A stretch of 64,000 nt of DNA from Micromonospora sp. WMMA1947 (GTDB lineage: Bacteria > Actinomycetota > Actinomycetes > Mycobacteriales > Micromonosporaceae), in assembly GCF_027497355.1 (NCBI RefSeq), contig NZ_CP114909.1, positions 1,426,001-1,490,000 on the forward strand, given 5' to 3'. The position numbers were made by a program, and so were the translations under genes. The notes beneath the pieces were generated by a model that saw only the letters and a list, made by a program, of their open reading frames with translations, had not been told where the DNA came from and did not search any database. Numbering within the stretch: position 1 is the stretch's first letter; the number at the start of each line of letters is the position of its first letter. This document shows, in pieces, positions 9,867 to 19,100 of the stretch.

Positions 9867-10895
9867 GTGACGGCACCCCTGCGCCGCTGGCTGACACCCG
9901 TGGTGGCCGTAATGGCCTCGCTGGCCGTGCTGGCCGGGCCGACCCCGGCGACCGCGGCACCCACCGCGGCGGCCCCCGGCACCCCCTCGGGCCACGAGGA
10001 GGACGGCGAACCGCCGCTCATCACCGAGGCGATCGACGCCGCCAACCGGAACTACCTCCAGGCCAAGGCGAAGCTCGCCAAGTCCCAGGACCGCCAACGG
10101 CGGCTGGCGGCCGAGGTGAAGACGGCACAGGCCGAACTCGACGCGCTCAGCCCGCAGGTCAACCAGCTCGCCGCCCAGTCCTACCGGACCGGCCGGATGG
10201 GCGCCATGGCGATGCTGCTGGAGAGCAACTCGCCCGACTCGTTCGTCCGCCGGGTCAACGCCCTGGACGAGCTGAACCTCCTCAACGCGCAGCGCCTGGC
10301 CGCCATCAACGCGGTCAAGACCCGCGCCGAGCAGGCCAAGATCGCGCTCGACGCCGAGGTGCGCGAGCAGGAGAAGCAGAAGAACGCGATGGAGCGCGAG
10401 AAGGTGCAGGCCGAGCGCGCGCTGAAGCTCGTCGGCGGTCTCGGCTTCACCGGCGGCCTGGTCTCCGCCACCTCACCGGTCGCCAGGATCGCCCCCGGCC
10501 GCACCGCGGACGGCGGCTGGAAGTCCGAGTCGTGCAGCGAGGACGACCCGACCACCTCGGGCTGCGTCACCCCGCGCACGCTGCACGCGTACAAGGAGGT
10601 CCGGCGCGCGGGCTTCAAGCGCTTCGTGGGCTGCTACCGGTCCGGCGGGCCGTGGGAACACCCCAAGGGCAAGGCGTGTGACTGGTCGCTGCAGAACAGC
10701 GGCTTCGCGCCGTGGCACAACAACGACACCCGCCGGTACGGCAACGAGGTCGCCGCGTTCCTCATCCGCAACGCCGACCGGCTGGGCATCTACTACGTCA
10801 TCTGGAACCGGCAGATCTGGTTCCCGGCCACCGGCTGGCGTTCCTACAGCGGACCGTCGAACCACACCGACCACGTACACATGTCGCTGCTCTGA
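9867..10895 (+). CDS. Secreted coiled-coil protein with C-terminal ARB-07466-like domain
   Basis: 342 residues. A signal peptide (VVAVMASLAVLAGPTPATAAP) is followed by a long coiled coil (about residues 55-180) like those of RipA/PcsB wall hydrolase regulators. A C-terminal domain of about 110 residues contains CVTPRTLHAYKEVRRAG, GCYRSGGPWEHPKGKACDWSL and HTDHVHMSLL. That last domain resembles the peptidase-like module of secreted actinobacterial proteins with His/Asp metal ligands. Likely role: peptidoglycan remodelling, controlled by c-di-AMP through the preceding riboswitch. The GTG start is preceded by AAGGGA. Confidence 0.85.
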   Translation: MTAPLRRWLTPVVAVMASLAVLAGPTPATAAPTAAAPGTPSGHEEDGEPPLITEAIDAANRNYLQAKAKLAKSQDRQRRLAAEVKTAQAELDALSPQVNQLAAQSYRTGRMGAMAMLLESNSPDSFVRRVNALDELNLLNAQRLAAINAVKTRAEQAKIALDAEVREQEKQKNAMEREKVQAERALKLVGGLGFTGGLVSATSPVARIAPGRTADGGWKSESCSEDDPTTSGCVTPRTLHAYKEVRRAGFKRFVGCYRSGGPWEHPKGKACDWSLQNSGFAPWHNNDTRRYGNEVAAFLIRNADRLGIYYVIWNRQIWFPATGWRSYSGPSNHTDHVHMSLL

Positions 10896-10912
10896 CCCGG
10901 ACACCACGAAAA

Positions 10913-10937
10913 GGGGCCGCCCTCGGGCGGCCCCTTT
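10913..10937. terminator. Bidirectional intrinsic terminator
   Basis: A nine-base-pair stem (GGGGCCGCC with GGCGGCCCC) and a CTCG loop, flanked by AA and TTT, between two convergent genes. Confidence 0.85.
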
Positions 10938-10951
10938 CGCGTCCGAATGTG

Positions 10952-11605
10952 TCAGCTCGCCAGCGCCGGGTCGGCGGGCGCCGCCGGCGCGGGCACCGGG
11001 GCCGGGGACTGCGCCACGGTCCGCACCTCGCCGCCGGCGAGCCGGTACGACATGCCCACCACCGTGCACCGCCCGGCCGCCACCCGCTCGGCCAGCACGG
11101 CGGACCGGGCCAGCAGCGTCTCCACGGTCTGCGCGATGTGCACGTCGATGATGCCGTCGAGGTCCTCCACGCCCTGACGGGCGGCGCGCAGCAGGCTGGG
11201 CGAGACCGCGTCCACCACCGCGCCCAGGTGCCCGACCGGGGCGGCCCCGGTCCGCACCCCCTCCCGGGCGGCCTGGACCGCGCCGCACGAGTCGTGCCCG
11301 AGCACCACCACGAGCGGCGTGCCAAGCACGGTGACCGCGTACTCGACGCTGCCGAGCACCTCCGGTCCGGCGGTGTGCCCGGCGGTACGCACCACGAAGA
11401 GGTCACCCAGGCCGCGGTCGAAGATGATCTCGGCGGCGAGCCGCGAGTCGGAGCAGCCGACGATCACCGCGAAGGGATGCTGACCGTCGGCGACCGCTGT
11501 CCGGTGCCCGGCGTCCTGATTCGGATGCTGCGGGGCGCCGGTGACGAACCGGTGATTACCGGCACGCAGCTCGTCCAGTGCCTGCTCCGGGGTGCTCGGC
11601 GTCAT
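10952..11605 (-). CDS. Beta-class carbonic anhydrase
   Basis: 217 residues from the ATG at 11605, which has GAGGTGAGGGAC as ribosome site. Zinc ligands and active-site residues are in CSDSR (Cys51, Asp53, Arg55) and HDSC (His104, Cys107). It interconverts CO2 and bicarbonate in the cytoplasm. No signal peptide is seen when the correct start is used; the C-terminal 25 residues are Pro/Ala-rich. Divergent from an HTH regulator that could control it. Confidence 0.94.
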   Translation of the reverse strand: MTPSTPEQALDELRAGNHRFVTGAPQHPNQDAGHRTAVADGQHPFAVIVGCSDSRLAAEIIFDRGLGDLFVVRTAGHTAGPEVLGSVEYAVTVLGTPLVVVLGHDSCGAVQAAREGVRTGAAPVGHLGAVVDAVSPSLLRAARQGVEDLDGIIDVHIAQTVETLLARSAVLAERVAAGRCTVVGMSYRLAGGEVRTVAQSPAPVPAPAAPADPALAS

Positions 11606-11772
11606 GTCCCTCACCTCGTCTACCTGGGGAACCACCAGGCCGAACGGCCTCGCGACCCACGGTCACACGCACCTCGGGGCCCGTCAAGATTCGTGATACG
11701 CATTTCATACTTTCCCCGTCGCCGGACGCACCGGCCCGCGCCGATTCGGCCGGTGACGCGGGTGGCCATAGC

Positions 11773-12114
11773 ATGACCACCATGGCGACCACACCAGTTG
11801 AGGACGGGAGCCGCCGTAACTGGACCTTCCTCACCAACCACGGCCATGTGCTGCTGGCGATCGCGCGCAACCCCACCGCCCGGCTGCGGGACGTGGCGGA
11901 CGAGGTGGGCGTGACCGAACGGGCGGCCCAGGCCATCGTCGCCGACCTCGAGGCCGGGGGTTACCTGCGGCGTACGCGGGTGGGACGGCGCAACGAGTAC
12001 ACGATCAACCCGAAGGGCCGCTTCCGGCACCCGGCCGAGGCCGACCAGCAGGTCGGCGCGCTGCTGGCCCTGTTCGCCGCCGAGCCGGCCGGCGACGCCA
12101 CCGCCGGCAGGTGA
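11773..12114 (+). CDS. Winged-helix (MarR/ArsR-like) transcriptional regulator
   Basis: 113 residues with one winged helix-turn-helix: HVLLAIARNPTARLRDVADEVGVTERAAQAIVADLEAGGYLRRTRVGRRNEYTINP (residues about 24-80). No sensor domain is present apart from a short helical tail. It begins at ATG 11773 or the ATG nine bases downstream. Divergent from the carbonic anhydrase gene, with 167 bases between the two starts. Target and ligand are unknown. Confidence 0.85.
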   Translation: MTTMATTPVEDGSRRNWTFLTNHGHVLLAIARNPTARLRDVADEVGVTERAAQAIVADLEAGGYLRRTRVGRRNEYTINPKGRFRHPAEADQQVGALLALFAAEPAGDATAGR

Positions 12115-12158
12115 CCCGGACGGGCACCACGTGTGCCCGCGCGGACGGGTGCGGCGGG

Positions 12159-12164
12159 TAATCT
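12159..12164 (+). promoter_or_regulatory. -10 box of a leaderless mycP promoter
   Basis: TAATCT ends six bases before the GTG start of mycP, and there is no ribosome site. This spacing is typical of leaderless actinobacterial transcripts. The same GGTAATCTC string occurs upstream of eccD (20169-20176). Confidence 0.5.
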
Positions 12165-12170
12165 CACCGC

Positions 12171-13409
12171 GTGCGCGACAGCTTGCGGCCGGGCGCGACC
12201 ACGGGACGCGTCCGGGCCGGACACCGGATCAGGTCCGTCCTCTCCGGAGCGGCGGTGACCGCCCTGCTCGGCGGCGCGCTGGCGGTGCCCGCGCCCGCGC
12301 TGGCCGCCCCGAAGTGCGGGCCGACCGGCGGCCCCGCACCCACCGAGGTGCCCTGGGCGCTGAGCCGCCTCGACCCGGCCGCCGCCTGGCGGGTCGGCAA
12401 GGGCGCCGGGATCACCGTCGCGGTGATCGACTCCGGGGTCTCACCGACCCATCCCCTGCTGCGCGGACGGGTGCTGCCGGGTGACGACTTCAACCAGCTC
12501 GTCCGCCTCCAGGGGCAGTGCGACCTGGTCGGCCACGGCACCATGGTCGCCGGCATCATCGCCGGCCGGGAGGGCACCGGCTCGCCGTACACCGGCATCG
12601 CGCCGGAGGCGAAGATCCTGCCGCTGCGGGTACTGGCCGAGAACAAGGAGAACTTCGACCCGGACGTGCCGGCCGAGATCGGCAAGGCGATCCGCTGGGC
12701 TGTCGACCACGACGCCGACGTGATCAACCTGTCCCTGGTCACGCTCGACGACCCGGCGCTGAAGTCCGCGGTGCAGTACGCGCTCGCCAAGGACGTGGTG
12801 GTCGTCGCCTCCGCCGGCAACCGCCAGGAGAACCGGGAGGACCGGCCGGCCTATCCGGCGGCGTACGAGGGTGTCATCGCCGTCGCCGGGATCGACGAGC
12901 AGGGCGGGCATGTCGGCAGCTCGGTCAGCGGGGACTATGTGGACATCGCCGGCCCCGGCCTGAACATCGTCGGGCCCGCGCCGCAGGGATCGGGCTACCG
13001 CGCCGAGCCGCAGGGCGGGACGAGCTTCGCCACCGCGTACGTCTCCGGAGCGGCCGCGCTGGTGCGGGCCGCGCACCCGGACCTCAGCGCCGACGAGGTC
13101 GCCTACCGGCTGACCCGTACCGCCGACAACCCGCCCGACGGGCACAACGCCGAGGTCGGCTTCGGGATGGTCAACCCGTACCGGGCGGTCACCAGCCTGC
13201 TGGGCACCCGGGACGATCCGCCGCTGGGCGCGATGCCGCCGCCGGCGCCGCCGGCCGACCCGCTGGCGTGGCAGCGCACCGTCGCGATCTGGGTCGCCGT
13301 CGTGGGCGCGCTGCTGGCCGGCGTCCTGCTGACGCTACGGCCCGTCGTGGTACGCGGACGGCGGCGTGGGTGGCGCCCCGGACGGCGCGACGTCCCGCAG
13401 GACGCCTGA
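12171..13409 (+). CDS. mycP: Mycosin, type VII secretion-associated serine protease
   Basis: 412 residues. A signal peptide (SVLSGAAVTALLGGALAVPAPALAAP) leads into a subtilisin domain with Asp87 (VAVIDSGV), His122 (GHGTMVAG) and Ser near 285 (GGTSFATAYVSG). A Pro-rich linker and a C-terminal transmembrane helix (VAIWVAVVGALLAGVLLTL) anchor it outside the membrane. This is the mycosin architecture; the protein stabilises the ESX membrane complex and cleaves some substrates. It flanks the rest of the secretion locus and converges on the esx-like pair. Confidence 0.95.
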   Translation: MRDSLRPGATTGRVRAGHRIRSVLSGAAVTALLGGALAVPAPALAAPKCGPTGGPAPTEVPWALSRLDPAAAWRVGKGAGITVAVIDSGVSPTHPLLRGRVLPGDDFNQLVRLQGQCDLVGHGTMVAGIIAGREGTGSPYTGIAPEAKILPLRVLAENKENFDPDVPAEIGKAIRWAVDHDADVINLSLVTLDDPALKSAVQYALAKDVVVVASAGNRQENREDRPAYPAAYEGVIAVAGIDEQGGHVGSSVSGDYVDIAGPGLNIVGPAPQGSGYRAEPQGGTSFATAYVSGAAALVRAAHPDLSADEVAYRLTRTADNPPDGHNAEVGFGMVNPYRAVTSLLGTRDDPPLGAMPPPAPPADPLAWQRTVAIWVAVVGALLAGVLLTLRPVVVRGRRRGWRPGRRDVPQDA

Positions 13410-13414
13410 GAACG

Positions 13415-13457
13415 CACGACGGCTCCGCCCGGCACGAGCCGGAGCGGAGCCGTTGTG
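13415..13457. terminator. Bidirectional terminator between mycP and esx pair
   Basis: A stem of up to 14 base pairs (core ACGGCTCCGC with GCGGAGCCGT, 13419-13428 and 13444-13453) with an inner CCGGC/GCCGG pair, between convergent genes. Confidence 0.8.
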
Positions 13458-13472
13458 CAGACCGGTCGGGGG

Positions 13473-13754
13473 TCAGCTGCCCCAGACCTTGGAGTTGCTC
13501 ATCTCCGTGGTCATGTAGTTCTCGCGCGCGATGCCCACAGCGCCGCCGATCTCGTTCAGGACCTTGTTGATGTCCCGCACGGCGGCGTCCCACTGGGCCT
13601 GGTGCTGCTGGTAGGCGGCCCGGTCCTGGCCCTCCCACTCGAGCTTGGTCAGCATCGCCCGAAGCGTGTCCAGCTTCTCGTCGATGACCCGCGAGATGGC
13701 CTGCATCTGCTGGTTGCTGCTCTCCAGAACAGCGTAATCAACCTTGATGCTCAT
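13473..13754 (-). CDS. WXG100 protein, EsxB/CFP-10-like
   Basis: A 93-residue helix-turn-helix protein with the turn motif W-E-G (LEWEGQD, about residue 40) and, in the C-terminal tail, YMTTE, which fits the YxxxD/E secretion signal. Such proteins form a heterodimer with a partner WXG100 protein and are exported by the ESX machine, the tail being read by EccC. It lies 28 bases after the other WXG100 gene, as in canonical esxB-esxA pairs. Confidence 0.93.
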   Translation of the reverse strand: MSIKVDYAVLESSNQQMQAISRVIDEKLDTLRAMLTKLEWEGQDRAAYQQHQAQWDAAVRDINKVLNEIGGAVGIARENYMTTEMSNSKVWGS

Positions 13755-13782
13755 CGATTCCTCCTCTGCCTGTCTTCGCGGA

Positions 13783-14091
13783 TCACGGGTTGAGAGCAGC
13801 GTGGAACTTGTCCAGCATCTGCTGCTGCTCTTCGTCGTTGACCTGGTGCGTGGTGCCCGACTTGTCGAGCAGGTCCGCGATGTTGTCCATCGCGGTCAGC
13901 AGCTTGCTCGTGTCCTCGGTCCAGCGGTTCATCAGGCCCTGGAAGCCCGTGGACGCCTGGCCCTTCCAGGCCATCGCGAGGTCGTCGACCACGTTCCACA
14001 GCTTCTTGAGCTCGCCGTCAACCTCGCTGCGCGTGGACCGCACGTCACTCGCGGCGGTGTGCAGAGTTGCTGCGGTTACCTCGAACGCCAT
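13783..14091 (-). CDS. WXG100 protein, EsxA/ESAT-6-like
   Basis: 102 residues with W-K-G at the turn (AMAWKGQAS, about residue 42) and two amphipathic helices. It has no C-terminal YxxxD/E, so it is the partner that relies on the other WXG100 protein for targeting. It is the first gene of the pair. The upstream region 14092-14274 contains no gene. Confidence 0.92.
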   Translation of the reverse strand: MAFEVTAATLHTAASDVRSTRSEVDGELKKLWNVVDDLAMAWKGQASTGFQGLMNRWTEDTSKLLTAMDNIADLLDKSGTTHQVNDEEQQQMLDKFHAALNP

Positions 14092-14274
14092 GCTTCACAC
14101 CCTTCCGTCATCTTGTGGCGGCGGTTCCGCCGCGCCCCTCCCCCGCGGCAAGGCGGACACACCCCACCGACGGACACTTCATCCGAACCGTAGCGGACGA
14201 TGTCCAACCCGCGCAGCCCTGCCGGCCCGTCGTTCGCATTCGGACACCCCATTGTCGACAGACGCGACCGGGGG

Positions 14275-14544
14275 TCAGGACCGTTCGCGTGACGATTTGA
14301 CGACCGTCGACACGCCGAAGGCCAGCACCGCGACCAGCAGCACCACCACGATCCACAGCACCGGCTTCTCGAACGCCCGCTGAAACGCCAGGACCAGCAG
14401 CGCCGCGCAGGTGCTCAGCGACACCACCTCGGCGGCCCGCCGCAGCCGCGCCGAGCGGGTCAGCCCGGCGACCAGCATCAGCACCACGAAGACCGGAATG
14501 GTCAGCAGGACGTACAGCAGCAGCGAGAAGAGCAGGGTGTCCAC
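14275..14544 (-). CDS. Small three-helix membrane protein in ESX locus
   Basis: 89 residues from a GTG at 14544. Hydrophobic stretches LLFSLLLYVLLTIPVFVVLML, VVSLSTCAALLVLAF and VLWIVVVLLVAVLAF predict three membrane helices, with a basic tail (KSSRERS). I do not recognise a family. It begins 12 bases after the stop of the upstream gene, so it belongs to the ESX operon; a structural accessory role is only inferred. Confidence 0.75.
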   Translation of the reverse strand: MDTLLFSLLLYVLLTIPVFVVLMLVAGLTRSARLRRAAEVVSLSTCAALLVLAFQRAFEKPVLWIVVVLLVAVLAFGVSTVVKSSRERS

Positions 14545-14556
14545 GCGTCGCCCCCG

Positions 14557-15285
14557 TCAGCCGTAGAACTTGGAGTCCCGCACCCAGTCGATCTTGATGT
14601 CCTTGATGTCGGGGTCGGTGCCGGTCGGCGCCCAGCCGGGACGGGAGTCCGCGGTGAAGGTGAACCGGTTGTCGGTGTGGAACGCCGCCAGCAACGCGTG
14701 CAGCAGCGCGCTGATCTCACCGAAGACCAGGACCAGGATGGCAGCGGTGGCGGCCAGGCCGGCGATGCCGATGGCCTGGGCCAGCGCGGTGGTGGCGGGG
14801 AAGAACTGGAGCGCGATCGAGGCGATCACCGCGACCAGGATCGGCATGAGCGCCTGGGCCAGGCCGGAGACCGCGTCGTTGTACGCGTCCCGGGCGGCGG
14901 TGAGCGTGTCCCGGTTGGCGGCGAACGCCTCGGCCAGCGAGTTGATCTCCGCGCCGAGCTTGCGCAGGAACAGGTCGAACGCGTCCCGGTCGTCGAAGTC
15001 CCACTCCGCCGCGTCCGGCGGGACCGCCGCCATGGCCGCGCCGAACTGGTCCGCGCCGAGCAGGCGGGCCGCCTCGTCCCACTTCTTGATGGCCTCGTTC
15101 ACCTCCTGGTTGTCGAACGACTCCAGGTAGAGGATCGTGCCGATCAGTGCCGCCGAGGCGGCGATCCAGACCAGGTTGCCCTTGGCGATGGCCGCCGCCG
15201 ACCGGACCGGCGCCGTGGTCTGCGCGACCGACACCGAGCCGGTCACCGTCCCGGACGCGTTGGCGATGAGGATCTCCGGTGGCAT
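14557..15285 (-). CDS. ESX-locus membrane protein with central helical (WXG-like) domain
   Basis: 242 residues. A first membrane helix near residues 36-54 (NLVWIAASAALIGTILYL) is followed by a soluble helical region with spaced aspartates (DAAEWDFDDRDAFDLFLRKLGAEINSLAEAF). A hydrophobic hairpin follows (ALMPILVAVIASIALQFF and IAGLAATAAILVLVFGEISALL). The tail is hydrophilic (DIKDIKIDWVRDSKFYG). I do not recognise a named family; the helical domain recalls type VII substrate-like proteins. It is cotranscribed with the small genes on both sides. Confidence 0.7.
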   Translation of the reverse strand: MPPEILIANASGTVTGSVSVAQTTAPVRSAAAIAKGNLVWIAASAALIGTILYLESFDNQEVNEAIKKWDEAARLLGADQFGAAMAAVPPDAAEWDFDDRDAFDLFLRKLGAEINSLAEAFAANRDTLTAARDAYNDAVSGLAQALMPILVAVIASIALQFFPATTALAQAIGIAGLAATAAILVLVFGEISALLHALLAAFHTDNRFTFTADSRPGWAPTGTDPDIKDIKIDWVRDSKFYG

Positions 15286-15316
15286 CAGGCGCCCCTCCCG
15301 TGACGGGCCCGGCCGG

Positions 15317-15610
15317 TCACTTGACCACCCAGGGCTGATCCGACTTCTCCCAGTTCTTCGCGGTCTGTTCGAGCTGCGCGGCGGCCCGGCGCAGATGCTC
15401 CACGCCGGTCCGGACGTTGTCCAGGTGCCCGTCCACCGCCGCGTTGTGCCGCTCGACCGCGCCGGTGCCGAACCAGCTCAGCGCACACCCGGGCAGCTTC
15501 ACCTCGGCCAGCAACGTCTCGACGTTGCGGAGGTACTGGATCGGGCCGTCCGGGGCGTCGAGCCGCCGGCCCGCCTTCCGGATTGCGTCGACGTCGACCG
15601 TGTTCGGCAT
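15317..15610 (-). CDS. ESX secretion-associated helical protein (EspC/WXG-like)
   Basis: 97 residues, all helical, with the pattern of small ESX-associated proteins: an N-terminal VDVDAIRKAGRRLD helix, a central tryptophan-phenylalanine-glycine (LSWFGTGAVE) that may play the WXG turn, and a C-terminal helix HLRRAAAQLEQTAKNWEKSD. It lacks a YxxxD/E tail. It follows the YbaB-like gene by 18 bases. Probable substrate or chaperone; exact family not certain. Confidence 0.7.
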   Translation of the reverse strand: MPNTVDVDAIRKAGRRLDAPDGPIQYLRNVETLLAEVKLPGCALSWFGTGAVERHNAAVDGHLDNVRTGVEHLRRAAAQLEQTAKNWEKSDQPWVVK

Positions 15611-15628
15611 CCTCGGCCTTCCTCTCGC

Positions 15629-16039
15629 TCAGCGCCGCAGATTGCGGGTCGGGTCGGACAGGTCCACCCCGAACTGGCGGAACCAGTCCTCCGGGGTCAG
15701 CGTGCCATCCTGGGCCCGGCGGACCATCTCCGAGTCGCCGAGCATCTCGCCCAGCAGCTCGCGCTGCCGCTCCTCGAAGGCGGCGTAGGCCGCGTCGATC
15801 GCCGCCTGCATCGCCTCGGCCAGAGAGAAGCTGTCCAGCCGCATCGCCCGCGCGTTCAGCTCGATGTCGCCGACCTTCATGTCGCCGTCCACCGTCACCC
15901 GCACCAGGCCGTCCGGGCTCTCCCCGGTCACCCGCAGCTCGGCGCGCTGCCGCTGGACCTCGGCCAGCCGGCGCTGCTGCTCCTGAGCCTGCCGCAGCAG
16001 GCCCTCCAGGGCTCCACCGATACCCGACGGGCTGCTCAA
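15629..16039 (-). CDS. YbaB/EbfC family protein (EspL-like) of ESX locus
   Basis: 136 residues with the YbaB core GLVRVTVDGDMKVGDIELNARAMRLDSFSLAEAMQAAIDAAYAAFEERQ preceded by a coiled coil rich in Gln/Arg (LRQAQEQQRRLAEVQRQRAEL). The start is a TTG at 16039 with GGAGG eight bases upstream. It parallels the YbaB-like gene of the toxin operon at 3095-3511, which suggests both clusters use the same kind of helper. Confidence 0.85.
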   Translation of the reverse strand: MSSPSGIGGALEGLLRQAQEQQRRLAEVQRQRAELRVTGESPDGLVRVTVDGDMKVGDIELNARAMRLDSFSLAEAMQAAIDAAYAAFEERQRELLGEMLGDSEMVRRAQDGTLTPEDWFRQFGVDLSDPTRNLRR

Positions 16040-16114
16040 CTCCGGGCCCTCCCCGTAATCGCGACGATCGATCGGGCCGACGCTACCGGAAACCCGCGAC
16101 GATCGTCCGTCCCG

Positions 16115-19100
16115 TCAGGCCGGCTCCGTCCACGCGGTCTGGATCAGCTGCTGGCCGTCGCGGCGGCGCACGAGCGTGCCCCGGCCCGGCGGCTGCGGAG
16201 TCGGCCGCAGGTTGCCGAACACCGCGCCCTCCTCGCGGCTGCCGGACATCAGCAGGCCCGGCGAGTCCAGCTCGCGCAGGCGCTGCAGCACCGGCTCGTA
16301 CAGCGCCCGGGCCACACCGCCGACCCGGCGCGTGATGATCAGGTGCAGGCCGATGTCCCGCGCCTGCGGCAGCAGCTCGTGCAGCGCGCTGAGCGGGTTG
16401 CTGCCACCGGAGGCGACCAGGTCGTAGTCGTCCACCAGGATGTACAGGTCCGGGCCCTTCCACCAGCTCCGGTCGCGCAACTGGGCGGTGGTCACGTCCG
16501 GGCCGGGCAGCCGGTTCTGCAACGCGCTGCGGATCGAGCCGAGCCCCTGGCTGAACACCTGGTTCGACGGCGCGTAGTCGAGCAGGTGGTCCCCCTCGAC
16601 CGCGCCCAGCAGACCGCGCCGGTAGTCGGCGATGACCAGCCGCGCCTGGGCCGGGGTGTAGCGCTCGGCGATCCCCCGGGCGATCAGCCGCAGCAGGTTG
16701 GTCTTGCCGCACTCGGCGTCGCCGAACACGGTCAGGTGCGGCTCGCTCGCCAGGTCCAGATAGACCGGGGCGAGCGCCGACTCGTTGACGCCGATCGGGA
16801 TGCCCGGCGCCGACCTGTCGACCACCTTCGCCAGCTCGGTGACCGCGAGCTTGCGCGGCAGCAGCCGGACCTTCGGCGCCGGCTGCCCCGGCCAGTTCGC
16901 CGCGACGTGGCCGGCGAGCGCCACCGACGCCTCGGTCAGGTCCTCGATGTCGCGCTTGCCGTCGATCCGCGAGATCGCGGTCAGGAAGTGCAGCTTGTCC
17001 CGGGTCAGGCCGCGACCCGGCGCGCCCACCGGCACGTTCTGCGCGGCCCGCCGGTCGATCTCCGACTCCGACGGGTCACCGAGCCGCAGCTCCAGCTTGG
17101 TGCCGAGCAGGTCCCGCATGTTGATCCGGATCTCCGCCCAGCGCACCGCCGTGATCACCACGTGGACGCCGAAGCCCAGACCCCGGTTCGCCAGGTTCGT
17201 GATCGTCTGCTCCAGCTCCTCGTACTCCTGGCGCAGCGTGTTCCAGCCGTCCACGACGAGGAAGACGTCACCGAACGGGTCGTCGGCGAACTCACCCGCC
17301 GCCCGGCGGCGCCGGTAGCTCGCCACCGAGTCGATGCCGTGCTGGGTGAACCGGTTCTCCCGCTCGTCGATCACGGCGACCACCTCGGCCACCGTCCGCC
17401 GGACCGCCTCGGTGTCCCGCCGCCCCGCCACGCCCGAGGTGTGCGGCAGTCCGTCCAGGCTGCGCAGCGCGCCGCCACCGAAGTCGAGGCAGAAGAACTG
17501 CACCTCGCGCGGCGTGTGGGTGAGCGCCAGCGACGCCAGCATCGAGCGCAGCATGGTGCTCTTGCCGCTCAGCGACGCCCCGACGATCACCACGTTGCCG
17601 CCGGCCCCGGCCAGGTCCACCATCATCGGGTCGCGGCGCTGCTCGTACGGCCGGTCCACGATGCCCACCGGCACCGCGAGCCGGCCACGGCCCGGCCAGT
17701 CGGCGGTGGTCAGCCCGTACGCCGGGTGCACGCTCAGCTTCGGCAGCAGCTCGGCCAGCCCGGACGGCTCGGCCAGCGGCGGCAGCCACACCTGGTGCGC
17801 CGGCTTGCCGCGGCCCTTGAGCTGCTCGATCAGCACGTCCAGCATCGCCACTGCCTTGCCGTCGCCGCTCTGCTCCGGCTCCGGGGCGGACTCGGCGGGG
17901 CTCGGCTGGGCGGGCACCGGCACGTAGTCGATGCCGTACGGGACGATCCGGCGCTGCACCTGCGCCCGGGTGGAGCGCTGCACCTGCCCCGGCGCCCGGT
18001 ACGGGCCGGACACGTACGCGGCGCGGAACCGCAGCATGGTCGCGGTGTCCGTCTTCAGATAGCCGTGACCGGGCGCGCTGGGCAGCTCGTACGCGTCCGG
18101 CACGCCGAGCACGATCCGGCTCTCCACCGCCGAGAACGTGCGCAGACCGATCCGGTACGACAGGTGCGTGTCCAGGCCGCGCAGCTTGCCCTCCTCCAGC
18201 CGCTGCGAGGCGAGCAGCAGGTGCACCCCGAGCGAGCGGCCGAGACGGCCGATCATCACGAACAGGTCGATGAAGTCCGGTTTGGCCGCGAGCAGCTCGG
18301 AGAACTCGTCACAGATGATCAGCAGACTCGGCATCGGCTCCAGCGGCTCACCCGCGGCCCGCGCCTTCTCGTAGTCGTACCGGGAGACGTAGTTGCCCGC
18401 CGCCCGCAGCACCTCCTGGCGGCGGTTCATCTCACCGGCCAGCGCGTCCCGCATGCGGTCGACCAGCGGCAGCTCGTCGGAGAGGTTGGTGATCACCGCG
18501 CTGGTGTGCGGCAACGCGTCCAGCGAGGCGAACGTGGCGCCGCCCTTGAAGTCGACGAGGACGAAGTTCAGCTCCTCCGAGGAGTGCGTCACCGCGAGCG
18601 CCGCGACGACCGTACGCAGCAGTTCGCTCTTGCCGGAACCGGTCGCGCCGATCACCAGGCCGTGCGGGCCCATGCCCTCGTGCGCGGACTCCTTGAAGTC
18701 CAGCTCCACCACGTTGCCGTCCGGGCCCAGGCCGAGCGGGATGCGCAGCCGGTCGCGGTTGCTGCGCGGACGCCAGGTCTGCCGGACGTCCACGGTGGCC
18801 GCGTCGCCGACACCGAGCAGGTCGGGCAGCTCCATGCTGCGGGACAGCGGCTCCTCGGTGCTGGCGCCCTGCTGCTGGGAGAGCCGGAACGGGGCGATCT
18901 GACGGGCCAGCCCCTCGGCCGCGCTCAGGGACAGCCGGTCCGGGCGGCCGAGCCGCGAGGTGGCGGTGCCGCGGACCAGGTCGAGCCCGGTGCCGTCCCC
19001 GGCGTCCAGGCAGAGCAGCCAGCGCCCGGCGTCGCGCGGGACCGCGCCGGACAGGTCGAACACGGTCGTGCCGAGCAGACCCGGCCCGGTCAGCGCGCAG

